DNA of 64,000 nucleotides. Source: Pyrenophora tritici-repentis (lineage: Eukaryota; Ascomycota; Dothideomycetes; Pleosporales; Pleosporaceae). The stretch covers positions 1,116,001-1,180,000 of the forward strand of contig NC_089399.1 in the NCBI RefSeq assembly GCF_003171515.1. Reading direction: 5' to 3'. Made by a program: the position numbers and the translations under genes. The notes beneath the pieces were generated by a model, which did not search any database, was not told the DNA's origin, and saw nothing but the letters and a program-made list of their open reading frames with translations. Numbering within the stretch: the stretch's first letter is position 1; each line of letters starts with the position of its first letter. Below, piece by piece: positions 33,294 through 45,120 of this stretch.

Positions 33294-34310
33294 ATCGAGG
33301 AGGCGACCTTTTATCTATAGGTTGGAGATATGTAGCGTAGTGCTGATGAAGCCCGCGGGACAACGGTAACGTTAGTAACCTGGATCGACCCCGCGACACG
33401 CTCCTAGTATTTCGCATGCAACTGCCGCTTTGGTCGCGGCACTCCACCTTCCACACGCGCATCAACTGTAGACGATACTTGATGGGGTAATTCTGAAGGC
33501 CTCCACCGAGGTTGGTCCCGAGGTCCAGAGATAACATGCATCGTCGTGTGAGCTGGCGAGGCGGCCACTGGACACGGCAGTCGCGACGCGTCGGCGCAAT
33601 CCTGGCCGCTACCTGTAGCTAAGTTACCCCACCAGGACAGCTAACTTATCATTGAACAGCCTCACTGCGAAGTAGTCGTCATAACCTTATCGCAAGGGAC
33701 CAGAGCAAAAACAACGACACTTACCTATATTCACCCCCGCAGATTCCGCACCTCCTTCCGACATGGCCGACGACCCGCCCCTCTCCAGAGCCTCCAACTC
33801 CGACCCGCCCGATGCCATGTAAACCGAATACTAAGCGGTTTCCCACAAACCTTGCGCGCACAGAGCTAGTTGTGTATCGGCAATGGTGCAAGGTCAGTCT
33901 GGAATAAAGCGGCACAAGGACAGAAGAGGAACAAAGGCTGGATCGTGGTCAAGGACCATGTTTCGAGAGACAGCAAGCACAACAGCCTCTATAACGACGA
34001 CGATGACAACTGTAGAGTTACGTTCGGACGTCAACTCTCGCAGGCTATTCCAGGAGGCGGGCATATAGTCGTGACAGAGCTGGAAAGACGCATGCTAAAG
34101 GGAATGTATCTGGTCATTATGTACGGCTTCAGGCCTGGGTGAGGATAGTTCAGGTCGCTGTTACTGTGTAGTACTAGGGTGTCATACACAGGAATCATCA
34201 ATATCCTCCTTGCCTAAGATGGAAGATCGAATTGAAAGATGCTAGCACATGCCCTACGCCCGCCTGAATCCATCGGCGCCACCCAATGCTAATGTCTCAC
34301 TACCTGCTTT
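33294..34310. other. Intergenic region with unresolved short frames
   Basis: About 1.0 kb: ALDH promoter at the left, 3' side of the Med8 gene at the right. A small frame starting ATG at 33763 (19 codons) is followed by a TACTAAG branch and a GCACAG acceptor, and plus-strand frames continue to about 34142, but no combination gave a recognisable protein. I leave it unannotated. Confidence 0.35.
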
Positions 34311-35578
34311 CTATTTCTCGCCGGATTCCGCAAATCCATACACATACCCCATCGAAAGCACCGGCACTCCTTCTACAGGCTGATGCACAGGCAGCTTCCC
34401 CGACACAACCTTCTTCTTTACCACCTTCGGCTTCGCAATGTCCTCTGTCACTGCTTCCTGGCCGCCTGAGGTATCCATGACGTCTTCAAACTCTTCGTCG
34501 TCCTCTTCTTCGTCCTCATCACCCTCCTCTTCCTCTTCCTCCTCTTCATTCAAATCCTGCGCGTCTTCAGCTGGATAGCTTTTCGGATACAGCTGTCGGA
34601 GATACTTCATATCGAATACCTCCTGATGGGCGTGCTGCCAAAGTTTCTTGATATCGTCCGCGGAAAGTGCATCCTTGACTCGCGTCGTTGGTATCGCTTC
34701 GGAGTCTAGGCGTTCCGATTCAGGAACCTCATCCTCGTCTTCGTCCTCTGTCTGCTTAATAGCCGCCGCGTCAGGCTTTTTCGGCTCGATTCCCCACTCT
34801 TCTGGTACATAAACCCACTCGCTCGCCTTTCGGATCCTCTCTTCGACCCATCCTTCCTCCATCGGCTCCAGTCTCTTTCTTAGCAATGTGCCCGCCATAC
34901 CCGCTGCCATACCACCACCTGCATTCATCGGAAATAGCGGATTTGGAAACGGATGGAGGGCTTCAAATCTGCTAGTGTTGGTCGGTAGAGCTTGTGTCGT
35001 AGCGATTCTTCGGCGAATGTCGCGGTCAACAAGGACCTCCTTGCCGGATGCATCGAGGACGATGTTTCCCTTGGCATCTTTGGAAGGAATGCGGTGCTTT
35101 TGGGTGACAAGCTTGGACTGATGACGATACCCACCACTTATGTGTTGGTGGATTGAGGTTAGATAGGATGTCACTACTGTGGTTATGCGGTGAATTTGTG
35201 GCCTATCCGTCTATTAGCGCTGATATCCTGAATATAAGCATGGCAACGTCGAGTGTGATAGATAGACCATAACAATAGAAGCGATACAGCAGGTAGTAAC
35301 ATGACTAATAACATCAAAGGCCGGATGTAGAGCATGCAAGATCATAGAAAGATCAATTGAGCGACACGAGGTCAATAGGGTAAACCTCACAAGCTAGTTT
35401 CAGACCGCCATATTTGTAATCTCACTTACCAGTCAACTACCTCTCCCCGATTCAGCTTGAATTCCATCTCCCCTTGCAGGCGATCCATTTTTTTAATCAT
35501 AGGTACCAGCTGGTTGCGCAGATTCTCCAGCATTCGGATATCATCTCGATCCGGCTCGCCCTTGAAGTTTTGATTCAT
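34311..35578 (-). CDS. med8: Mediator complex subunit 8
   Basis: Head-module subunit of the RNA polymerase II Mediator complex. Exons 35578-35430 and 35202-34311 give 346 aa; the 227-bp intron is long for this region, with its CTAAT branch close to the GGATAG acceptor. The start at 35578 gives MNQNFKGEPDRDDIRMLENL, like other fungal Med8 (a helix beginning DxRxLExxRxxL), then RGEVVDWPQIHRITTVVTSY across the junction. The middle contains the conserved TLLRKRLEPMEEGWVEERIR. The later part is strongly acidic (a run of Glu/Asp near 240-265), then Lys/Val-rich. The family call rests on the N-terminal coiled helix, the Trp-Pro block and the LLRKxLxPxxxxW block. The frame is open upstream of the chosen ATG but has no other ATG. 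Confidence 0.8.
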
Positions 35579-35788
35579 CTTTGTCCCCGTGCTGCTAGCT
35601 CTTTCAATGCGTGATGGTAGCTTTTTCCTCTTAGGGATTGAAAAGTTCTTGCGACGCAGGTAGTCGATGGATTCAAGTCCAGCTTTGTTGAGAGCGGAGT
35701 TGAATGTCGAAATTCAAGGTTGTCTGGGGAAGTTGAAGGTGATAGAAGTGGGTTAGTTGCAGGTCTGAGCTATGGGCGCTAGTGTGAA

Positions 35789-35800
35789 TTAGGGTTAGGG
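35789..35800. repeat. Two-unit TTAGGG (telobox-like) motif
   Basis: TTAGGGTTAGGG on the plus strand, reading CCCTAACCCTAA toward med8. Matches the fungal telomere unit and the promoter telobox; two units can also occur by chance. Confidence 0.6.
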
Positions 35801-36705
35801 TGCTTGGCGGGTGGAAGGGAGACAAGACGAGGCCCGTGGCTGAGTGACTGCAACCTGCAACCGCGACAGCTATCCATCCAGCTCCGGAACTATCATCACA
35901 CAGCTCTGGCTACTTTGCATGCCATCGTTGGCTTACTAACAACGATAAATCCGTCTATCACCAGCAAGTCCCAGATCATAACGTAGGTTTCTCCGCAGGT
36001 TTCCCAAACCTAGGTACCATCATGTCCCGTGATAGCTCGAGATAGAGTTCTACAAGTCAATACGTGTATAACTCCGGGGTTTAAACGAATGCATGCTCGG
36101 TAGTCAGTCGAGAGCTCCGGTTGTTGCGACCCCCGCGGAAGCCCCACCAGTCGTAACTTCATTTACGGCAGTTGTTGCCCAGCTCCCGATACTACGGTTG
36201 ATACTACTCATGAATACTTCCAAATTACTATACATGAGCTTGCTAATGGCAGTTCCCAATACAAGACAGCTTACCATGTCATCATCGCGGAGATGCGCCG
36301 GCACTCTGACCTTGGGGTTTAGCCAAATCACGTATGAACAACGAACGCACTAGTGCACCTCATTTATAGGCATAATATATCTTCTCTCGATGCACTTGTA
36401 AAGGAAAATATGTGGGGGCAAGAGCAAGTAGGCCGATTGACAGGTGGACCAGACCGTTGGTCAGTGCAATAGCCAGCCATTAAAGCTGCATCATCGCCAG
36501 TATATGCCGATCTCGTCGCAAGCAAAGTAACTATACAGGATGCGGGGTAAGAGATACCCCTCGTGTAGATTCGAGAGAAGAGCAACAAGCTTCAATCTAC
36601 GCGCATATCTGTATCTGGGAAGAAACAGATCGTGCCGAAGGTCAATCAACGAATAATCAGATGTACAGCTTGCATAATGTTAGAGAACCCTATAGTTGAG
36701 CATTG

Positions 36706-36712
36706 TATAAAG
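36706..36712 (+). promoter_or_regulatory. Putative TATA box of the 2OG oxygenase gene
   Basis: TATAAAG about 100 bp upstream of the ATG at 36811, at a usual distance for a filamentous-fungal promoter. Confidence 0.4.
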
Positions 36713-36810
36713 CACGAAGGAGCGCAAGAACACTGGTAACAGACTATCAACGTTTTCAATTCCAATACTCCCACGGTCTCTCATAAGCATTCATCGCCTG
36801 AGCTAATATC

Positions 36811-37963
36811 ATGGCTCCTTTGACAGAGGTCACCGGTAGGGTTGAGTGGAATGGGAAACAGGTCCCAGTTTACGATATGGAAACCATCGACTTCTCGGCC
36901 ATCCTTTCACAAGAACCTGCCGAGCTCGACAAGCTTCTCCAGTGCTGCAAAGACGAAGGTTTCTTCTACCTTGACCTGAACAATGTCGATGGGCGTCGCT
37001 TCATCGACGACCACCAAGAGTTATTGAAGCTCATGCATCGGTTCTTCGAAGCTCCCATCGAAGTCAAGAACGAATACGGACTCATCTCCCCTCATCTTGG
37101 GTAAGTTAAGCGGATTTCATATATCATTGCAAAAGTAACATTACTGAGAACAAATAAGATACGAACCTGTTGGCTCGCGAAATGGAGTACTCGAGGACAC
37201 AAGAGACGGCTATGAAATGGTCAAGGTCTCGCGTGATGAGATTCAGCGCGAATCTCCCCACATTCCACGCAACATCAAGAATAGTACCGACCTAAAGACC
37301 CTCGAGAACGCCATCTCTGGCAATAACATCATTGGCAAAGCCATCTTGGCAGCTCTCTCCACAGCTTCCGGTCTCACAGGCACGAAGCGCTTCGAGAATT
37401 TGCATCGCAACCATCGCCCTTCGACCAGCACCTTGTCCATGATGCACTACATTCCATCTAACCCTTCTAAAGATGGCAACGTCGGTCACCAGAAGCACAC
37501 GGATATCAGCTCGCTCACTATTCTCTTCACTGAGCAATGGGGTCTTCAGATCCGCCCACCTGGTACCAAGGAGTTCGGCTTTGTCGAGCCCAAGCGAGGT
37601 CAGGCCATCATCAACGTCGGCGATTCTCTACGATTTGCTAGCGAACACACCTTCCAGTCATGCATCCACCGTGTTGTACCATACGACTACACGGAGCACC
37701 GTTACTCGGTTGCATACTTTCTCCGTGCCGAGGATGAGACCATGTTTCAAGATAGCGAAGGCAGGTACGTTACTTCGCGTCAGTGGCATGACGAGAAGTT
37801 TATGGCGTTCCTTGCGTCGCCTGCGGATCAGGCAGCTGCCCCAAGTTCTTTGTTACTGGGAGGCATGCAGGAGGATGACACTGATGTCTACAGGGCGAAG
37901 CCTGTCACTGTGGAGAAGGGAAATAACGATGTCAAAGTGGCTGCTGTTGAGGTCAGCGCTTAG
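36811..37963 (+). CDS. 2-oxoglutarate/Fe(II)-dependent oxygenase, isopenicillin N synthase-like
   Basis: Non-haem iron oxygenase of the 2OG-FeII_Oxy/DIOX_N superfamily; substrate unknown. Exons 36811-37100 and 37159-37963 (58-bp intron, GTAAGT...ATAAG) give 364 aa. The N-terminal DIOX_N part has VPVYDMETIDFSAIL and KDEGFFYLDLNN. The iron triad is complete: His and Asp in GHQKHTDISSLTILF and the distal His in CIHRVVPYD. The 2-oxoglutarate-binding Arg-x-Ser is in HRYSVAYFLR. The last 40 residues are a variable tail. Relatives act in secondary metabolism or in general detoxification and hormone modification; no biosynthetic backbone gene is nearby, so the pathway cannot be inferred. Presumably cytosolic. 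Confidence 0.9.
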
Positions 37964-38370
37964 CTGCTGCATGGGATATCTGCGTTTTGTGTTCGGAGTC
38001 ATTCATTGTTCCCAGTCTTTACCATAAATTACAAACACACCAGAGCACATTTGGTTTCGTCCCAGAATCGTGCCATGTACTCTCTTGTTTGTTTTTCTGT
38101 GATACCAATGCGAGCAACTAGGAAGATGCTCATTCGAGCAAGGAGGCAGTTTAGCATGACATCACCCCCGACGTCTGATTAAGAACTGTGTATTATGAGC
38201 ATGGCTGTTTATAAGACCCCGCACAATCGATATTGGCACAAAGTACCGCGACCAGGGACTTGTTTGATCCCGTCATTGACCAATGTGGTGCCACATGGCA
38301 CTACTTATAACAGCATCTGTCCTACCGACGTTGGACGACTTGTGAAATATTATACGCGAATGTAAACATC
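37964..38370. promoter_or_regulatory. Intergenic region, promoter of the M28 peptidase
   Basis: The 407 bp between two plus-strand genes. A TATAAG element near 38209 could serve the peptidase gene. Nothing else seen. Confidence 0.4.
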
Positions 38371-40774
38371 ATGCTTCTGGTCTTGGCCCTGCTCGCTTCG
38401 AGCACTGTTCATGCATGCGACTGCAACAAACCGAACCTATTCCGTCATCATGACCGCCATTTGCAACGCCGCGACACCACGCCCGTCTTCCCACCGATCC
38501 TGACTCCCAATGAAGAATTATTGGTGGCATCCTTCGATAACACGTCGATAGCATCATGGTCGAGTTACTACAGTAAGAAACACTTTGCCCCTGACACGCA
38601 AAGCACAGATCACTTACAATCAGCGCAGCCCATAGGAGAAATCTCGCTGGCGAAAGCGACGCGGTGCCGAAATGGACTGCCGAGAAGTGGGCCAAAAATG
38701 GGTTTGATACTAGATTGGATAGCTATCGTACGCTGTTCGCTAGAGCAAATCATGGGTCTGAACGTTTGAACTGACCCGTGGATATAGACGTTTATCTTGA
38801 CTATCCTGTCCACAGATCAATCGCGCTTGACTATGGCAACGGGAGCACATATCACGCAACGCTGGAAGAGGAAATAGTTGAGGAGGACCAAACTACTGGA
38901 TATACCAACAGGGTGCCTGCGTTCCACGCATATTCAGGCTCCGGCAATGCGTCCGCCACGTACGTCTACGTTGGTAGGTGATCCCCGTTCAAGAATACGA
39001 GATACACTCAAAGCTGACCTCAACACAGGAAGGGCATCGCAAGAAGACTTCAAACGCCTTATAACTCTCGGCATAGACCTGAAGGGTAAAATCGCGCTTG
39101 CCAAGTATGGTGGCCCATATCGGGGTGTCAAAGTCAAGAATGCGCAGATATTTGGTATGATCGGCGTGGTCATTTTCACGGACCCGGTCGACGATAGAAA
39201 CATGACAGCGAAGAGCTACGCTGCCTACCCAGAAGGTCCTGCAAGAAACCCTAGCAGTATTCAGAGAGGCAGTGTCGTAGATCTTAGCACGTATCCAGGG
39301 GATCCCACAACGCCCGGATATCCTTCGAAAGAAGATGTGCTGAGGATGGGGAAGAAAACTGTGCCTAGTATTCCAAGCTTGCCTATCTCATGGGTTGAGG
39401 CGAAACCGCTTTTAGTTGCGTTGAATGGGCATGGTGTCGATGCGAAAGCCGTTAGTCGCGCGAATTGGGTCGGTGCGATTGATGGGGTTGAGTATAGTAC
39501 TGGCCCATCCAAAGCTACACTTTCCCTGAGCAATATCATGCAAGATGAAATCAATTGGATACATAATGCTATCGGAATTATTAATGGTACCAACGAAGAC
39601 GAGGCAGTCATTGTTGGAAATCATCACGACTCGTGGATGATTGGTGGCGCTGGTAAGCAGCGCAAAATTTCATGCATTGATAGAGTCACTCACGTGTGCA
39701 GCGGACCCTCACTCCGGTTCAGCAATTCTGATCGAGTTATCACATGCAATTGGCGTTCTTCTGAAAACTGGATGGAAGCCAAAGCGAACCATCGTGCTCT
39801 GTAGCTGGGATGCCGAAGAATACGGCCTAGTAGGAAGGTGAGCACTACATGCTCGTATGCATTTCCCAGAAAAGCTCATGTTGACCCTCTCTAGTACCGA
39901 ATGGGTCGAAGAAAATACACCCTGGCTCAAAGACTCTGTAGTGTCGTACCTGAACATCGATGTCGGAATCGCAGGCACTGTTCCCGACTTTGGTGCAACG
40001 CCCGATCTCTACGCCCTCACCACCTCGACCGCGCGAAAGGTGGTCTGGCCACATGGCCAAAACCGCACAATGTACGATATCTGGGAAGAGAAGGCTGGCG
40101 AAATCGACCCTCTAGGCGCACAAAGTGATTACACGGCTTTTGTTCACCGCGCAGGAGTTTCTGCTATCGATATAGGTACCACGCGAACGCCCCTCGACCC
40201 CATCTACCATACGCATTCGAATTTTGATAGCTTTCACTGGATGACCAAGTTTGCAGATCCGGAGTTTGATATGCACAAGTCGATTGGGCAGTTTCTCACG
40301 TTGATGCTGTATCGACTGGTGGATGACGAGGTTGTGCCGCTTGAGCCCTCGAACTATGGGGTGGAGATGCATGCGTGGCTCGAAAGGCTTCACCGAGATG
40401 TCTCGTCAGCAAATGCGACTAGGCTAGTCGATCTTTCTCAGCTTGAAGGTGCGGTTGCCACCTTCCAGCAAGCGGCACAGAAATTCAATACAGCTCGACA
40501 GATGGCGGTTAGCTCGGAGAGTAAGCTACAGGTCAGGCAGCTTAACCTGAAGGCACGGGACTTTGGACGCGGTTTCATCAGCCAAGGCGGGCTTCCTGGA
40601 AGAGACTTCTACCAGCACCAAATTTTTGCTCCTGGTATCGACAGTGGTTATGCTGCTGTCACCTATCCGGGTGTGACAGAGGCTATTGCTGCGGGTAACT
40701 TCACCCTGGCAACGGAATACATTGACAGGGTGGCAAAAGCAGTCTTGGCTTCTGCCAATATTCTTGCACCATGA
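38371..40774 (+). CDS. Secreted M28 zinc carboxypeptidase, glutamate carboxypeptidase II / transferrin-receptor type
   Basis: Six exons (38371-38572, 38629-38727, 38788-38973, 39029-39652, 39702-39837, 39895-40774) give 708 aa; introns of 49-60 bp. The N-terminus is a short signal peptide ([15 protein letters not shown]). A PA (protease-associated) insert covers about 140-270 ([20 protein letters not shown]). The M28 core has the two-zinc set: His in [11 protein letters not shown], bridging Asp in [11 protein letters not shown], Glu-Glu in [14 protein letters not shown], Asp in YLNIDVG and His in [11 protein letters not shown]-terminal TFR-dimer-like domain follows. All expected ligands are present, so it should be active, trimming acidic residues from peptide C-termini or acting as a general extracellular carboxypeptidase. 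Numerous NxT/S sites. Confidence 0.93.
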
Positions 40775-41971
40775 GTAGAGGCTCGTGAGAACACAAGAAA
40801 GAATCAGTCTGCAGATACGATGAATCAATTTACTCAACTCTTTCGAGACTTTTCCGAGGCTCCTGTGTATTCGTTGGCATGCTCTAATCTCCAAGAGGAA
40901 GCCCAGCTTCCATCTGCGTTTACATCAATCGAAGAGTATGAATGACCATCGAATCTTGCTTTTGGCCAAAACGCTGGAAGATAGCTGTTGCCGAGTGCAT
41001 GCTTTGTCATATGCCGATAACTATGGGCCGACCAGAGAAATGACTGTGCTACTACATTTACCCTGCTTCCGCGTTAAGTGAGCACAAGATTTGCGCGCTT
41101 TCAGTGGTTCGTCTCATGATCTAGCTAGGCGAATATCGGTACGCAACCACTTGTTCACAGCGCTTTATCTGGTGAATAAAGGGGTTATCTTCAGAAGTCT
41201 CTCCGGGAATTTAAAGGGTGACCACCGTGATCTATCCAGAAACCATTATATATCTAGACAGATATGGGACGCGGTTGGCACTCGCAGAGCTCCAGATCGA
41301 AGCCAGTCGTCAGGTTATGGTGGCCCGATCGTCTTCATCAAGTTTTGAAGTCCGTTCTCGATACTCTTTTTCCACATGTTGTACTTGCCTTTTCCCGTAT
41401 CATACCACCATGGTTCGCATATACCCCGCTCCTAAAGCATTTCGATGAATCATATGTGGAGCTGTACGCGGTGAATGAATCTAGCGCTATGTCATAGGTG
41501 TCACGAACGGCTCGCGAGCGGAAGTGACATCCTGTGCACAGAAAGTGCCATTTTTAGCGAGCCGCATCCCAGCTGTCAGTACCCATATTCCCCGTGTCAA
41601 TTATGACAACCATACCACACACTTTCCCGTCTATAGTGGCAACACGGGATCTAGTCCTCATTTCCCCCGCATCAAAGGCTGACAGTTTTGTTATTCGTAA
41701 TTTGATATCACGGGCCAAGGGTTTTGTTCAGCACCAGGCAACGTACACTGTACACACGGGGGGGAAATAGGGAAAGCCGACCAGATGCAACAACCCGTAG
41801 TCTTCCCTCCCGCAATCATGTTGTCGGCGAGGACCAAGTCTAGTCGACTGTGCTGTCTTGCTTCATCAGCAGTATCAGTTGAAATGCCACATATAACAAC
41901 AGCTCCGACACCGGCAGATAATATGACCTATATCCATTACTACACAGCATATTCATCATACAGCTATCATT
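40775..41971. other. Intergenic region
   Basis: About 1.2 kb between two plus-strand genes. Frames at 41091-41497 and 41785-41979 have no domain, and the latter lies in the MFS leader. The right end should hold the MFS promoter. Confidence 0.4.
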
Positions 41972-43466
41972 ATGGCTGAGAAGACCATCTCCAATCTCGA
42001 CCGCCGTCCTTCAGAGAGCACCACAGATACCGAATCATATGAGCCAAGACAGCAGGAGGGTGGCTACGCAGCCTGGTCCACAGTCATGGGCTCTGTTCTC
42101 ATTTACTATGCTGCTTCCGGTCTCATGAACAGTTTCGGGTTCTTCCAGGATTACTATAGCAAAGAGCTCCTTCATCATATCCCTGCACCAAACATCGCGT
42201 TCATTGGAACTTTGCAGATGGCATTATGCAATATCTTTGCATCAATCTCTGGCGCTCTATGCGATCGGTACGGCGTGAAAGTCAGTATCCTCCATCAACC
42301 TTCCGCAGACGGAGAGCTTACCAAATCCCAGTACCTCTATATTGGCTCAGGCACCGGCATGGTGGTTTCCCTTCTAATTCTGACTTACATACCAACCTCC
42401 CAATTTCTGCTAGTCCTCATGACCCAAGGTCTCATGCTTGGTCTGTCAACCGCCTTCGCCGTCCAACCCGCACTCACTGTCGTGGGCCAGCACTTCAAAG
42501 ACAAACGCGCGCTTGTCATGAGTCTAGTCTGTATAGGGTCTTCACTGGGCGGTATTGGCTTTCCACTCATGTTCAACAAACTGGTTCCCCGATTGGGCTT
42601 CGCAAACGCTCTTCGTATCGCTTGCTTGAAGATTGCACTGTGCTATTCCATTGCGCTGTTTCTTTCTACGAGTAAGCACAGTAATAACCCTGAGCGTAAG
42701 AGCCGAACGCCTTTGATAGACTTTGGGGGGTTTCGAGACTTTCGATATGCAGTACTTTGTGTGGGTATGTGGTTTACTATCCTCGGTTTGTGGATTCCGG
42801 CATACTATATCAGTGAGTTGAACACACTACAAAATCCCAGCAAGGCAATCTCTGATCACACATAGAAACATACACGGCTGCCGCATATGGAAACAACGAC
42901 ATCAGCCAGTATTTCTTATGCATAATAAATGGCTGCAGCATCGTTGGCGCAATATTGTATGTCCCAATTACCCCAGAAGACGTGCCAAAGCTGACTTCAG
43001 TAGTGCTGGTACCATGGGCGATCGAATCGGCCGTCTGAACCTCCTATGGCCTATGGTCTTGATGTCTGGCTGCCTATGTCTCTTCCTCTGGCTTCTCAGC
43101 ACCTCGATGCCCACTCTAGTTCTCTTTATCAGCATGTACGGCTTCTTCAGCAGTAGTGTATCAGCTCTGCCGGCGTCAATCATCGGCCAAATTACACCAG
43201 ACGATAAATTGGGCGCTCGCACTGGGGCTTTCTTCAGCCTCATTTCTGCTGCAAGTCTAGGAGGAACACCAATTGCGGGTGCGCTGATCAGTGACGCAAA
43301 CAGTAGAGATGGGTATAGATGGCTAATCTTGTTTTCGGTAAGTTGTTTCGGATAATGGATAAAATGAGTAGCTAATCCAATACAGGGAACTGCATTGGTT
43401 TTGGGTTCAGTGTTCATGCTAGCCAGCCGGTTGCTACATACTCAAGATCTTCGCAAGAAGTGGTGA
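41972..43466 (+). CDS. MFS transporter, monocarboxylate-porter (MCT) family
   Basis: Twelve-span plasma-membrane transporter of the fungal MCT-like group. Exons 41972-42280, 42332-42812, 42866-42956, 43004-43337 and 43386-43466 give 431 aa. Marks: the cytosolic start EGGYAAWSTVMGSVLIYYAA, GLMNSFGFFQDYY, NIAFIGTLQMALCNIFASIS with the loop 2-3 motif GALCDRYG, then GSGTGMVVSLLILTYIPTSQ and, after the central loop, AGTMGDRIGRLNLLWPMVLM. The end is ASRLLHTQDLRKKW. The first intron (42281-42331) starts GTCAGT and is 51 bp with no stop, so retaining it would add 17 residues in frame. Substrate is unknown; relatives carry monocarboxylates, riboflavin or secondary metabolites. Confidence 0.9.
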
Positions 43467-43665
43467 ATAGGCATCTAAAAAGTGTGCGCATACCGAGCCC
43501 AGGGACGAGTTGAGGATCATGATTGTATTTGTAGATATATGGATTACATGCTACCTTTTCCTATACTAAGTAAGGCAATATGATATCTGCTGCCTAGATC
43601 TAAGTCCAGCCGGATGTGAGCTTCTTCTTAGGGCCCAGGCTGTTATGGTGCGACACAAAAGAGTA

Positions 43666-45120
43666 TCAAAATATCTCCTTGCAACGCACTTGGCACCTGC
43701 ACTGAGGAGGCCAAAAGCTGTCGAACACGAACGCTCGGTTCACTTGGCCAACGTTCTTCTTGTACACACCAGGCCAAACACTTTCTTCAAGCTCAATACC
43801 TCCTCCATCTTCCGTGTACAACTCCGAGAGGTCTTTTTCTGAGAACCTCAGACTGTTCATTGCCTCCTTACGCAGTGTTTTGTATCTCAGCTCTTCAATC
43901 TCGTCCATGAAGTTAAGCAACGTGACAAATGGATATTTGGCCAAAACTTCAGCTACACGCTCATAGATGAGACGATGCAAGATCCTGGGACAAGGCTCGT
44001 CACCAAAGATCGGTGGACCTTGTTGTCTCGGCATGTCCGTCAGTATATAATTCCTCCCGGGCAGGAAAATTATCAACTGATTCAAACGCGGAAGGCGCTC
44101 AAAAACTTCGAAGTCGATATGGCAGGGCTTCCGGTACTGCGCAAATCCTGCAGTCTCGACCTTGAAGAAGTGCATGGTATCGATGAAGGACAGCCGGATG
44201 CAGACCTTGCGGATGCCGTGACCGAAGGTTGCGAATCGCTCGAGATGTGGATAGATCTTCGGGAAATACTTGTAGGTGTTGATAAGCATCGATGTCTTCT
44301 CGTCAGTCGTGATGCTGGCGTTGTTGGGTTGCAGCAGCTGCGGGAACTTTGTCAAGCGTCTAATCGCATTCTTGAGGTCCCCACCGCCCTCAGCGAAAAT
44401 ACATAGTCCCTTGTCATACTTCAGATCGCTGCTGCCTGCGAGACAGAGACGAAGGCTGATGGCCCGGACTTGATGTGACACTCGAAGCAAAGCTGACCAG
44501 CTACCGAGGTGTGCAGTCACCTCGTGTGGGCCTCTGGTCCTGTACATGGACTTTTTGGATAGCGGCGGCAATTCAGAGCGATGCATGCAGAACTGGACAA
44601 TGCGCTCTTTCAACTCAGTAGGCAGACCGGTCCAGTTGAATGTTTTCCCATTAGCTTGCCACCACTGGCCCAAGGCCTCGGCTCCAACAGGCGTCTTGTA
44701 CTTGGGGAAGTTCCTGCCCAGAAAGCGTGCCAACGGGACGAACTTGTCTTTTAGTAGCACCTCGACGCTGTTAGAGGACATGTTCGGCTGTTTCTTTCCG
44801 CTTGGCAAGGCCCTCGGGCGACAAAGAGCGATAATGGGAGCGGTTCCAAAGTTGTAGAACCCGACGTACGGTAGGAAGCTAGGGTGCAAGAGAGAACTCA
44901 AAGGCGGGTTTTTGTCGTGCATAGCCTGGGCTACCTCGATGGTAATGTTGAAATGAGACGCGGATTGGATGCGGTATTCCAGGACGACCTTGCGGATGTG
45001 GGCCACGAATGGGTGCTCATACGAGACTGGAACCTGCCAGTCGCTGGCGAAGCAATTGAAATTGAAGTTCATGTTGATCTGAGTGTGTGGTGCGCGCGGT
45101 ATCTGACGATGGTCGCTCAT
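43666..45120 (-). CDS. F-box-like hypothetical protein
   Basis: Intronless, 484 aa. I do not recognise a named orthologue. A short F-box-like helix pair sits at about 165-190 (FNWTGLPTELKERIVQFCMH), then a Leu-rich body with no catalytic motif (GSWSALLRVSHQVRAISLRL, ERFATFGHGIRKVCIRLSFI). The LPxELxxxIxxFC start is what large lineage-specific families of Pleosporales share, usually annotated as F-box domain-containing. If the F-box is functional it would recruit Skp1 in an SCF ubiquitin ligase; that is inference. The end WPPQCRCQVRCKEIF is Cys-rich. Convergent with the MFS gene, 199 bp away. Confidence 0.75.
   Translation of the reverse strand: MSDHRQIPRAPHTQINMNFNFNCFASDWQVPVSYEHPFVAHIRKVVLEYRIQSASHFNITIEVAQAMHDKNPPLSSLLHPSFLPYVGFYNFGTAPIIALCRPRALPSGKKQPNMSSNSVEVLLKDKFVPLARFLGRNFPKYKTPVGAEALGQWWQANGKTFNWTGLPTELKERIVQFCMHRSELPPLSKKSMYRTRGPHEVTAHLGSWSALLRVSHQVRAISLRLCLAGSSDLKYDKGLCIFAEGGGDLKNAIRRLTKFPQLLQPNNASITTDEKTSMLINTYKYFPKIYPHLERFATFGHGIRKVCIRLSFIDTMHFFKVETAGFAQYRKPCHIDFEVFERLPRLNQLIIFLPGRNYILTDMPRQQGPPIFGDEPCPRILHRLIYERVAEVLAKYPFVTLLNFMDEIEELRYKTLRKEAMNSLRFSEKDLSELYTEDGGGIELEESVWPGVYKKNVGQVNRAFVFDSFWPPQCRCQVRCKEIF

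Larger units (their letters stand above)
35579..36810. promoter_or_regulatory. Divergent promoter, med8 / 2OG oxygenase
   Basis: About 1.2 kb between divergent starts. It contains two telomere-type TTAGGG units at 35789-35800, about 210 bp upstream of med8, and a TATA box near 36706 for the oxygenase gene. No coding sequence supported. Confidence 0.5.

Noticed and set aside
33763..34142. Possible small multi-exon gene on the plus strand
   Set aside because: A branch point and acceptor exist, but no frame combination gave a coherent or recognisable protein.
36811..43466. Oxygenase, peptidase and MFS transporter as a secondary-metabolite cluster
   Set aside because: No polyketide, non-ribosomal peptide, terpene or other backbone enzyme and no pathway regulator is present; the genes look unrelated.
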